From positions 50,491-114,490 of the forward strand of contig CANBNG010000015.1 of NCBI GenBank assembly GCA_947370975.1: a stretch of 64,000 bases of DNA, written 5' to 3'. The translations under genes were made by a program, and so were the position numbers. The DNA comes from Beijerinckiaceae bacterium (GTDB taxonomy: Bacteria; Pseudomonadota; Alphaproteobacteria; Rhizobiales; Beijerinckiaceae). Below the pieces are notes generated by a model. It saw nothing but the letters and a program-made list of their open reading frames with translations, did no database searches and was not told the DNA's origin. This document shows positions 41,612 through 49,506 of the stretch, in pieces. Numbering within the stretch: position 1 is the first letter of the stretch; every line of letters starts with the position of its first letter.

Positions 41612-43339
41612 ATGGCCTATCGCGCGCCCGTCGCTGACATGCTCTTCACCATGACACATGCGGCCGGGCTGGCGCAGCCTGGTCTTTACCCCGATCTCGC
41701 AGATGGCGCGGCAGCGGCCATTCTGGAGGAGGCGGGCAAAATGGCCGAGGGCGTCCTCGCCCCGCTGTACCGGATCGGCGACAAGGCGGGCGCGCATTTT
41801 TCCGCAGGTGCGGTGCGCACGCCGCCGGGCTGGCGCGAGGCCTATGAGCAATGGATTGCCGGGGGCTGGATGGGCGTCACTGCGGCCATCGAGCATGGCG
41901 GCATGGGCCTGCCCCATCTCTTGAACGCCGCCTGTCTCGAAATGTGGAACGGCGCGAATATGGCTTTCGCACTGGGGCCATTGCTCAGTCTTGGCGCGAT
42001 CGAGGCGCTGAGCGCGCATGGCAGCCCGGCCTTGCAGGCGGATTATCTCGCCCGCGTCGTTGCTGGACACTGGGCGGCGACGATGAATCTCACCGAGCCG
42101 CAGGCGGGCTCGGATCTCTCGGGCCTGCGTGCGCGCGCCGAGCGGGCGGAGGTCGGCGTTTATAGGATTTCGGGTGAGAAGATCTACATCACCTATGGCG
42201 AGCATGATCTCACCGACAATATCATCCATCTCGTGCTCGCGCGTCTGCCCGATGCGCCTGCGGGCACGCGCGGCATTTCGCTGTTTCTCGTACCGAAATT
42301 TCTAGCCGATGGCGCACGCAACGGCGTGGCGTGCAGCGGCATCGAGCACAAGATGGGCATTCACGGCTCGCCCACCTGCACCATGCTCTACGAGGGTGCG
42401 ACGGGTTTTCTGATCGGCGAGGAAAATCGCGGGCTGGCCTGCATGTTCACCATGATGAACAATGCGCGCCTCGCCGTTGGCCTGCAGGGCGTGGGGCTGG
42501 CGGAACGTGCAACGCAGACAGCGCTTTCTTTCGCGCGCGAGCGCAGGCAAGGCCATGCACCGGGCGATGCGAGCGCGCAGATGAGCGCCATCATCCAGCA
42601 TCCCGATGTGCGCCGCATGTTGCTCTCCATGCAGGCGGCCACCGCCGCCGCGCGCGCGATCTGCTTCATGACGGCCCACGCGCTCGATCTCGCACAGCGT
42701 GGTGCGAGCGCAGATATTCGCAAGCAGGCGCAGGAGCGCGCGGGCCTGTTGACGCCGGTCGCCAAAGCCTATGCGACCGATGTCGCCAATGAGGCCGCCT
42801 CGCTCTGCGTGCAGGTGCATGGAGGCATGGGTTTCATCGAGGAGACCGGCGCGGCCCAGCTCATGCGCGATGCGCGCATCGCTGCAATCTATGAAGGCAC
42901 GAACGGCATTCAGGCCATCGATCTCGTGCAACGCAAGCTCGGGCTTTCACAAGGCGCGGCCATGCAGGCAGAACTTGCAGACATGGGCGCCTGTGTTGCG
43001 CGGCTGAAAGCTTTCGACGAGGCAATGGCGGAGCCTTTGCGCGCCTGTGTTGAGGCGCTTGCCGAAGCTGCGGATTATCTGGAGTCGTGCAATCGCGACG
43101 AGCCCGCACATGCGCTCGCCGCTGCAACGCCATTCTTGCGCCTCTTCGCATTGGCGCGCGGCGGCACGGCGCTTGCCGCCCTGGCGCTGGCCGAAGATGC
43201 GCCGGCTGGCCGCTGGCGCATGCTCGCGCGCTTTCACGCTCAGGACATGGCGATGCTCGGGCCTGCACTTGCCGCGAGCTTGAGAACAAGCGCGCAGACC
43301 ATCCTGTCTGCCGATGCAGCGCTGGGGTTGACGCCATGA
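41612..43339 (+). CDS. Acyl-CoA dehydrogenase
   Basis: 575 residues: N-terminal acyl-CoA dehydrogenase layout with MNLTEPQAGSDLSGLRARA (FAD/substrate loop), the middle beta domain and the C-terminal helical domain VQVHGGMGFIEETGAAQLMRDARIAAIYEGTNGIQAIDLV. The motif YEGTNGIQA is where the catalytic glutamate lies in this subgroup. A C-terminal extension of about 120 residues marks the longer AcdC/DmdC-like subgroup. ATG 41612 follows GGGAG. Its TGA overlaps the next ATG by four bases (ATGA), so the three-gene run is translationally coupled. Confidence 0.93.
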   Translation: MAYRAPVADMLFTMTHAAGLAQPGLYPDLADGAAAAILEEAGKMAEGVLAPLYRIGDKAGAHFSAGAVRTPPGWREAYEQWIAGGWMGVTAAIEHGGMGLPHLLNAACLEMWNGANMAFALGPLLSLGAIEALSAHGSPALQADYLARVVAGHWAATMNLTEPQAGSDLSGLRARAERAEVGVYRISGEKIYITYGEHDLTDNIIHLVLARLPDAPAGTRGISLFLVPKFLADGARNGVACSGIEHKMGIHGSPTCTMLYEGATGFLIGEENRGLACMFTMMNNARLAVGLQGVGLAERATQTALSFARERRQGHAPGDASAQMSAIIQHPDVRRMLLSMQAATAAARAICFMTAHALDLAQRGASADIRKQAQERAGLLTPVAKAYATDVANEAASLCVQVHGGMGFIEETGAAQLMRDARIAAIYEGTNGIQAIDLVQRKLGLSQGAAMQAELADMGACVARLKAFDEAMAEPLRACVEALAEAADYLESCNRDEPAHALAAATPFLRLFALARGGTALAALALAEDAPAGRWRMLARFHAQDMAMLGPALAASLRTSAQTILSADAALGLTP

Positions 43340-44088
43340 GTCAAACGCCAATCGAGATTGTCGAACACGAGGGTGTGCTCACCATAACCCTGCGGCGCGC
43401 GCAGAAGAAAAACGCGCTGACGAGCCTCATGTATGAAGCGATGATCGAGGCTTTCGCACGGGCGGATGCTGACGCCAACATAGGCGCATTGCTGCTGCGC
43501 GGAAGCGAGGGCATTTTCACCGCCGGCAATGATATCGGCGATTTTATTGCCTGCGCACAAGCACCCGGCAAAATGGCTGCGTGGCGTTTTGTCGAAAGTC
43601 TCGCCACATTGCAAACGCCGCTGGTGGCTGCCATTGCGGGGCCTGCGATTGGCATTGGCGCAACGCTCATCCTGCATTGCGATCTTGTTTATGCAGCCCC
43701 CGATGCTCTGTTCAAAATGCCCTTTGTCGATCTTGGCCTGGTGCCGGAGGCGGGCGCATCGCTGCTGTTGCCCCAGCGCATCGGTATGGCCAAGGCGAGC
43801 GAATTCCTGATGCTTGGCGCAAGCTTTGACGCCACGCAGGCGCACAGCCTCGGCCTCGTCAATGACATTCTGCCGCAAGCAGATCTCGACACATATGCCT
43901 TTGCACAGGCCAAGGCGCTGGCGCGCAAGCCGCGCGGCGCGTTGCGCGCGACACGCCGCCTGCTGCGCGGCGACAGCACGGCGCTTGTCACGCGCATCGC
44001 GGAGGAAGGCGCGGCCTTTGTGCAGGCGCTGCAATCGGGGGAAGCGCAGGCGGCCTTTTCAGCCTTCATGGCGCGGGGCAAAGCATGA
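43336..44088 (+). CDS. Enoyl-CoA hydratase/isomerase family protein
   Basis: 250 residues of the crotonase fold: LRRAQKKNALTSLMYEAM, the oxyanion region EGIFTAGNDIGDFI and AAIAGPAIGIGATLILHCDLVYA. The position of the usual catalytic Glu in the PFVDLGLVPEAGAS strand is kept (VPEAG), as in isomerase-like members. It acts on CoA esters next to the dehydrogenase. It starts inside the acyl-CoA dehydrogenase stop and overlaps the SDR gene by four bases. Confidence 0.92.
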   Translation: MSQTPIEIVEHEGVLTITLRRAQKKNALTSLMYEAMIEAFARADADANIGALLLRGSEGIFTAGNDIGDFIACAQAPGKMAAWRFVESLATLQTPLVAAIAGPAIGIGATLILHCDLVYAAPDALFKMPFVDLGLVPEAGASLLLPQRIGMAKASEFLMLGASFDATQAHSLGLVNDILPQADLDTYAFAQAKALARKPRGALRATRRLLRGDSTALVTRIAEEGAAFVQALQSGEAQAAFSAFMARGKA

Positions 44089-44957
44089 GCGGGGATCAGA
44101 TGAGCACGTCATTGCAGGGCAAGGTTCTCTTCATCACCGGCGCGTCGCGGGGCATCGGGCTGGCCATTGCGCTGCGCGCCGCACGCGAGGGCGCGTGTAT
44201 TGCCATTGCGGCAAAGACGGCGGAGGCCAATCCGAAACTGCCGGGCACGATCTATTCGGCAGCTTCCGAGATCGAAAGCGCGGGCGGCAAGGCGCTGCCG
44301 CTGGTGGTGGATGTGCGCGACGAGACGCAAGTGTCGGATGCGCTGGCGCGCACGGCGCAGCATTTTGGCGGCATCGATATTGTGGTCAATAATGCCAGTG
44401 CGATCTTTCTCGCCGACAGCCAGAAAACCGACATGAAGCGTTTCGATCTGATGCATCAGATCAATGCGCGCGGCACATTCATGGTGTCGAAATTTGCGGT
44501 TCCTTTTCTCGAAAAGGCAGAAAACCCGCATATTCTCATGCTGTCTCCGCCCCTCGACATGAAGGAGAAATGGTTTGCCGGGCATACGGCCTATTCCATG
44601 GCGAAATTCGGCATGAGCCTTGTGGTGCTGGGCCTTGCGGGCGAATTGCGCCGCAAGGGCATTGCCGTCAATGCGCTCTGGCCGCGCACGACCATAGCAA
44701 CGGCAGCGGTGCAAAATCTACTGGGCGGCGATGCGCTCATGCGCGCGTCGCGCAAGCCCGAGATTGTTGCAGACGCCGCCCACGCCATTTTCACCACGCC
44801 CGCCCGCACGCTCACGGGGCAATTTCTCATCGATGACACCTTGCTGTATGCCCGTGGACAGCGCGATTTCGAGCACTATCGCGTCGATCCGAGCGTTCCG
44901 CTGATGCAGGATTTTTTCGTGCCCGACGACAGCCCGGCGCCGGTGAGTTTGAAATAA
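44085..44957 (+). CDS. Short-chain dehydrogenase (HSDL2-like)
   Basis: 290 residues: nucleotide-binding TGASRGIGLAIALRAAREG, NNAS in VNNASAIFLAD, and the catalytic YSMAK (Tyr, Lys) in GHTAYSMAKFGMSLVVLGLAGE. The GKVLFITGASRGIG opening and LSPPLDMKEKWF are like HSDL2-type enzymes, which lie near fatty-acid metabolism. Third gene of the CoA-ester operon. Start ATG 44085 overlaps the hydratase stop. Confidence 0.9.
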   Translation: MSGDQMSTSLQGKVLFITGASRGIGLAIALRAAREGACIAIAAKTAEANPKLPGTIYSAASEIESAGGKALPLVVDVRDETQVSDALARTAQHFGGIDIVVNNASAIFLADSQKTDMKRFDLMHQINARGTFMVSKFAVPFLEKAENPHILMLSPPLDMKEKWFAGHTAYSMAKFGMSLVVLGLAGELRRKGIAVNALWPRTTIATAAVQNLLGGDALMRASRKPEIVADAAHAIFTTPARTLTGQFLIDDTLLYARGQRDFEHYRVDPSVPLMQDFFVPDDSPAPVSLK

Positions 44958-44971
44958 AGCCAGCGCACAAA

Positions 44972-45024
44972 ACCCTTCCCCGTGTGGGGAAGGCCGACTC
45001 GCCGAAGGCGAGCGGGGTGGGGGT
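44972..45024. repeat. Two-stem intergenic palindromic repeat (form D)
   Basis: CCTTCCCC-GTGT-GGGGAAGG (8-bp perfect) then CTCGCC-GAA-GGCGAG and GCGGGGTGGGGGT. Same plan as 15697-15744 with compensatory base changes in the stem. A partial match (CCCCCACCCGGATTACACGG) follows at about 45089. It lies after the SDR gene. Confidence 0.7.
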
Positions 45025-45147
45025 GGCGCGATTCCGTCCGGTAAATGTTTGCAGCTTGGCGGTGTGCGTAACTCCGAAAATTGTGCGACCCCCACCCGGA
45101 TTACACGGGGTTTGTGCCAGCGCCCGTCCTTTCCTATATTGGAGCTC

Positions 45148-45888
45148 ATGTGTGGACGCTTTGCCATAACGCTGCCGCCTGAGGCGGTGCGGTCTTATTT
45201 CGGTTATGTCGAACAGCCGAATTTTCCGCCGCGCGCCAATATTGCGCCGACGCAACCTGTGCCTGTCGTGCGTGCCGAGCGCGATGGTGATGGTGTGGTG
45301 CGTCGTCACTTCCGCCTGCTGCGCTGGGGTTTTCTGCCGACCTTCGTGAAAGACCCAAAGGATTATCCGCTCGTCATCAATGCGCGCGCAGAGACGGCCG
45401 ACGAGAAGGCGAGTTTCAGGAACGCCCTGCGCCGTCGCCGCTGCATCTTCATCGCCGATGGGTTCTACGAATGGCGTCGGGGCCCCGGGCGCGCCAAGAC
45501 GCCCTACCTCATCCGTCGCTGTGACCGCCAGCCGCTCGCCATGGCGGGGCTGTGGGAGAACTGGATCGGGCCCAATGGCGAGGAAGTGGAGACAGCCTGC
45601 ATTCTGACGACCAGCGCCAACGGCCTGATGTCGAGCGTCCACGATCGCATGCCGGTCATCCTGGAGCGGCACGCCTTTGATCTCTGGCTCTCGATAGATG
45701 AGGCCGACACGCCGCACGCCTGCACGCTCATGCGCCCGGCAGCAGAAAACGTGCTCGATCTGTGTGAAATCAGTTCGGCGGTGAACAAGGTCGCCAATGA
45801 CGGCATCTGGATTCAGGCGCCTGCGGCTGAACCGCAGGCGCTGCCCGATGTCATCGCGCCCCCCGCAAGGCAGGGCGAATTGTTCTGA
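45148..45888 (+). CDS. SRAP (YedK/HMCES) family abasic-site protein
   Basis: 246 residues. Starts MCGRFAI, leaving Cys2 as the new N-terminal residue, which family members use to crosslink to abasic sites in single-stranded DNA. The other expected residues are in VINARAET (Asn), GFYEW (Glu) and SSVHDRMPVIL (His). ATG 45148 has GGAG three nt upstream. Despite the SOS-response name of the family, I see no LexA box upstream. Confidence 0.93.
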   Translation: MCGRFAITLPPEAVRSYFGYVEQPNFPPRANIAPTQPVPVVRAERDGDGVVRRHFRLLRWGFLPTFVKDPKDYPLVINARAETADEKASFRNALRRRRCIFIADGFYEWRRGPGRAKTPYLIRRCDRQPLAMAGLWENWIGPNGEEVETACILTTSANGLMSSVHDRMPVILERHAFDLWLSIDEADTPHACTLMRPAAENVLDLCEISSAVNKVANDGIWIQAPAAEPQALPDVIAPPARQGELF

Positions 45889-45891
45889 TCC

Positions 45892-47343
45892 TCAGGGCAG
45901 CACTTTGCCGGGGTTGAGAATGTTCTGCGGGTCGAGCGCTTTCTTGATCGCATGCATCACGTCGAGCGAGACAGGATCCTTGACGCCCGGCAACAGGTCG
46001 CGCTTCATCAGGCCAATGCCATGCTCGGCCGAGATCGAGCCATGCATCTGCGTGACAATGCCATGCACAATGTCATTGGCCTCGGTCCAACGGTCGAGGA
46101 AGGCATCCTTGTCCGCGCCGATGGGCTGGGAAATATTGTAGTGGATGTTGCCGTCACCCAAATGCCCGAAGGGCACGGGGCGCACGCCGGGCATGTGCTT
46201 GTCGAGTTCGCTCTGCACGGCGGCGAGGAATTCCGGCACGCGGGCAATTGGCACCGACACGTCGTGCTTGATCGAACCGCCTTCGAGCTTCTGCACGTCG
46301 GAGAGCCATTCGCGCAGCTTCCAGAAATCCTTGCGCTGGTCGAGGGAAGCGGCAAGCGCCGCGTCTTCGATCAGGCCTTCTTCCATGGCGGCTTCGAGCA
46401 GCGTCATCATGCGCTCGGACAGGCCCTCTTCCGATTGCGAGGCGAGTTCGAGCAGCACATACCAGTCATGCTTGCCAGACAGCGGCTCGCGCGCGCCCGG
46501 GCCGTGGCGCATGACAAATTCAAGGCCGATGCGCGGCATGAGCTCGAAGGTCTTTACATCATTGCCGGCGAGCTTTTGCGTCAGCATGAAAAGTGCGAGC
46601 GCATCCTCGGGGCTGGCGAGGCCGATAAAGGCCGTCTCGACGCTGCGGGGCTTGGGATAGAGCTTCAGCACGGCGGCGGTGATGATGCCAAGCGTACCTT
46701 CCGAGCCCATGAAGAGATGCTTCAGGTCGTAGCCCGTATTGTCCTTCTTGAGCTTCGAGAGGGCGTTCAGCACGCGCCCGTCGGCGAGCACGACTTCGAG
46801 GCCCGCGACGAGATCGCGCGCATTGCCATAGGCGAGCACAGCGGTGCCGCCCGCATTGGTCGCGAGATTGCCGCCGATGGTGCAGGAGCCTTCCGAGGCG
46901 AGCGAGAGCGGGAACAGGCGGTCGGCCTTGTCGGCCTCCTCCTGCACGCGCAGCAGGCTCATGCCGGCTTCCACGACCATCGTGTTCGAGGCGAGATCGA
47001 GATCGCGGATCTTGTCCATACGCTTGAGCGAGATCACGATCTCATCGCCCGTATCGCCCGGGATCTGGCCGCCCACAAGGCCTGTATTGCCGCCCTGGGG
47101 CACGATGCGCGTGTTGGTCTCGTGGCAGAAGCGCAGCACGGCTGCGACTTCCTCCGTCGAGCCCGGACGCACCACGCAACGCGCCTTGCCGATGAAGAGA
47201 TCGCGCGGCTCGGTCAGATATTCGATCATGTCGCCGGTTTCGGTGACGACATGTTTTGCCCCGACGATGGCCGCCAGCCGCTCGATCAGATTCTCGGCGC
47301 GGGAGGCATGAAGGGGCGGTGCGACTTTGGCGGCGATGGACAT
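45892..47343 (-). CDS. FAD-linked 2-hydroxyacid dehydrogenase (GlcD/D-2-hydroxyglutarate dehydrogenase-like)
   Basis: 483 residues: an N-terminal PCMH FAD-binding domain (VVRPGSTEEVAAVLRFCHET, IVPQGGNTGLVGGQIPG, EGSCTIGGNLATNAGGTAVLAYGNARDLVAGLEVVLADG) and a C-terminal oxidase domain with HLGDGNIHYNI and SAEHGIGLMKRDLL. These His-bearing motifs hold the metal/substrate site of D-2-hydroxyacid dehydrogenases. Substrate is probably D-lactate, D-2-hydroxyglutarate or glycolate. Start ATG 47341-47343. Confidence 0.88.
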   Translation of the reverse strand: MSIAAKVAPPLHASRAENLIERLAAIVGAKHVVTETGDMIEYLTEPRDLFIGKARCVVRPGSTEEVAAVLRFCHETNTRIVPQGGNTGLVGGQIPGDTGDEIVISLKRMDKIRDLDLASNTMVVEAGMSLLRVQEEADKADRLFPLSLASEGSCTIGGNLATNAGGTAVLAYGNARDLVAGLEVVLADGRVLNALSKLKKDNTGYDLKHLFMGSEGTLGIITAAVLKLYPKPRSVETAFIGLASPEDALALFMLTQKLAGNDVKTFELMPRIGLEFVMRHGPGAREPLSGKHDWYVLLELASQSEEGLSERMMTLLEAAMEEGLIEDAALAASLDQRKDFWKLREWLSDVQKLEGGSIKHDVSVPIARVPEFLAAVQSELDKHMPGVRPVPFGHLGDGNIHYNISQPIGADKDAFLDRWTEANDIVHGIVTQMHGSISAEHGIGLMKRDLLPGVKDPVSLDVMHAIKKALDPQNILNPGKVLP

Positions 47344-47427
47344 GGGCGCGTGTCTCTTTGAACGGAATCTGTCGGTCTTTTCGTCCATATAGCGCAGGTG
47401 GTCGGTCGGATCGAGAGCCTCTGCTCT

Positions 47428-48726
47428 TTAGCCGAGCAACCGCCCGCGGCGTTTGGTGAGCACGGGGGCGGGCCGCCGGAACACGGCGACGAGCTCGACA
47501 TGGGCCGAGTGCCGGAACTGGTCCACGGGCGTTACTTTTTCCAGCACATAGCCGCCATCGATCAGGATGCGGGCGTCGCGCGTGAAGCTCTGCAGATTGC
47601 AGGACACGGCAACGACCAGCGGCACTTTCGAGGTCGCCAGCTCGCGGGACTGAGCTTCGGCGCCCGCGCGCGGCGGATCGAACACGAGGCCATCGAGGCG
47701 GGTCAGCTCGCCGCCAATCAGCGGGCGCACAAACAGATCGCGCGATTCGGTGCGCACCATGCGCAGACCGATTGCGCCGCCTGCGCCCCGCGCCAGCGCC
47801 AGCATAGCAGCCGGATCGCCCTCAAGCGCGTGCACCTCGGCGGTTTCGGCAAGCCGCAGCGCAAAAGTGCCAGAGCCCGCAAACAGATCCGCAACCCTTT
47901 TCGTGCCCCTCATGGCCTCGACCACAAGGGCGGCCAGAGCGTCTTCGCCCGCCTGCGTCGCCTGCAGGAAGCCGCCGGGCGGCAGCACTACGACGCAACG
48001 GCCCATGTGGAGCGTCGGCGGACGGCGCTCGATGATCGTGTCGCCATGGTTGGAAATGCGGGCGAGGTCATGGCGCTGGGCGATTGTGATCAGCGCCTGC
48101 CGGTAATCGAAGGAGAGCGGGCCAGCCCCGCGCACATCGACATCGAGTCCCTCGAGCGTCGCGGTCACGACAATATCGAGCGGCTTGTCGAGCGGGATCA
48201 GCACGGTTGCCGTGTCGCGGGCGGCTTCCACCGAGCCCTTCATGGCGGGGTCGAGAATCGGGCACTCGTCGATGGTGATGATTTTATGCGCGCGCGCCTG
48301 CATGAAGCCGAGATCGAGGCGCTTGCGCCCCGCGCCCGTGTCCACCACGCGGGAATGATAGGTCACGCGGCGACGGCCTGCGCCATGGGCATCGACCAGC
48401 GGCGCGACTTCGGTTTCGATATGGGCGCGGGCGAGCGCGTCGAGCACGAGGCTGCGCTTCCAGTCGGCATAGGCGGGCCAGGCGAGTGTCTGCACGGCGC
48501 AGCCGCCGCAATTGGTGAAATAGCGGCAGAAGGACGGGAGCCGGTCGGGGCTGGCTTGCAGAACGTCCACCAGGCGGGCGCGCTCGCCGTCGATTTCGAC
48601 GCGGACTGTCTCGCCAGGCAGTGCATAGGGCACGCCCAGGACCGCGCCCTCATGGCGCGCGAGGCCTTCGCCACGCTGGCCAAGGCGCGTGATGGTGAGT
48701 TCGGCGTTGAGGTGAAAGCGCGTCAT
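47428..48726 (-). CDS. RumA/TrmA-family RNA (uracil-5-)-methyltransferase
   Basis: 432 residues: N-terminal TRAM-like part, an Fe-S binding region (CRYFTNCGGC...IDECPIL) and a C-terminal SAM methyltransferase with VADLFAGSGTFALRLAE, DGLVFDPPRAGAE and the catalytic Cys in VVAVSCNLQSFTRDA. The family methylates U in 23S rRNA or tRNA; which site cannot be told. ATG 48726 overlaps the TlyA stop by four bases. Confidence 0.9.
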   Translation of the reverse strand: MTRFHLNAELTITRLGQRGEGLARHEGAVLGVPYALPGETVRVEIDGERARLVDVLQASPDRLPSFCRYFTNCGGCAVQTLAWPAYADWKRSLVLDALARAHIETEVAPLVDAHGAGRRRVTYHSRVVDTGAGRKRLDLGFMQARAHKIITIDECPILDPAMKGSVEAARDTATVLIPLDKPLDIVVTATLEGLDVDVRGAGPLSFDYRQALITIAQRHDLARISNHGDTIIERRPPTLHMGRCVVVLPPGGFLQATQAGEDALAALVVEAMRGTKRVADLFAGSGTFALRLAETAEVHALEGDPAAMLALARGAGGAIGLRMVRTESRDLFVRPLIGGELTRLDGLVFDPPRAGAEAQSRELATSKVPLVVAVSCNLQSFTRDARILIDGGYVLEKVTPVDQFRHSAHVELVAVFRRPAPVLTKRRGRLLG

Positions 48727-49472
48727 TTTGTATCCAATGGCGGGGCGGGCAAAAGCGCCCCGATCAGGAATTCGACATTCCCATCGCCCCCTTTGATCGG
48801 GGAAGGAGCGATCCCTAGCACTTTCCACCCAAGACTGGCGAGCCAGTCGGCAATATCGCGGCAAACGGCCTCATGAATCTCGACATCGCGGACGATGCCT
48901 TTCTTCAGGGCGGCCCGCCCGGCCTCGAATTGCGGCTTGATGAGCGCCAGCAGATGCGCGCCCGGCGCGGCCAGCGCCAGCGCCGCCGAAAGCACCAGTT
49001 TGAGCGATATGAAGCTCGCATCGCAGACGATCAGCGCGGGCGGCACCGGGATTTGCCGGGCGGTGAGGCTGCGGGCATCGGTCTTTTCCATGGCGACCAC
49101 GCGCGCGTCCGCCCCAAGGCTGGCGTGCAGCTGGCCTTGTCCTACATCCACCGCATAGACACGTCCCGCGCCGCGGTCGAGCAGCACATGGGTGAAGCCC
49201 CCGGTCGATGCGCCGACATCCAGACAGGTGAGGCCGGTCGGATCGAGCTTGAAATGGTCGAGCCCGGCCACGAGCTTCAGCCCGCCGCGCGACACCCAGG
49301 GGTAGGGCGCTTGCGCAAGAATCTCGGCAGTCCCGTCGATCATGTCGGAAGGCTTGCGCACAAGCGCGCCAGCCGCGCTCACAAGCCCGGCCTCGATGGC
49401 TTCGCGCGCCTTGGCGCGGGAGGCAAAAAGCCCGCGCTCCACAAGCAGGAGATCGGCGCGAATGCGGCTCAT
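48723..49472 (-). CDS. tlyA: TlyA-family rRNA 2'-O-methyltransferase
   Basis: 249 residues: an N-terminal S4 RNA-binding domain (RADLLLVERGLFASRAKAREAIEAGLV) and an FtsJ-like methyltransferase domain (LDVGASTGGFTHVLLDRGAGRVYAVDVGQGQL, KPQFEAG). TlyA methylates 2'-OH groups of 16S/23S rRNA cytidines. ATG 49470-49472 is chosen over a GTG three codons earlier. Upstream of and overlapping the TrmA-family gene, so a two-gene RNA-modification operon. Confidence 0.9.
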   Translation of the reverse strand: MSRIRADLLLVERGLFASRAKAREAIEAGLVSAAGALVRKPSDMIDGTAEILAQAPYPWVSRGGLKLVAGLDHFKLDPTGLTCLDVGASTGGFTHVLLDRGAGRVYAVDVGQGQLHASLGADARVVAMEKTDARSLTARQIPVPPALIVCDASFISLKLVLSAALALAAPGAHLLALIKPQFEAGRAALKKGIVRDVEIHEAVCRDIADWLASLGWKVLGIAPSPIKGGDGNVEFLIGALLPAPPLDTK

Positions 49473-49506
49473 GGCTGACACGCGCGGGCAGCAACGCAGA
49501 TGATGC

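Noticed and set aside
45060..45147. LexA box upstream of the SRAP gene
   Set aside because: I looked for GTTC-N7-GTTC or GAAC-N7-GAAC and found none, despite the family name of SOS-associated.
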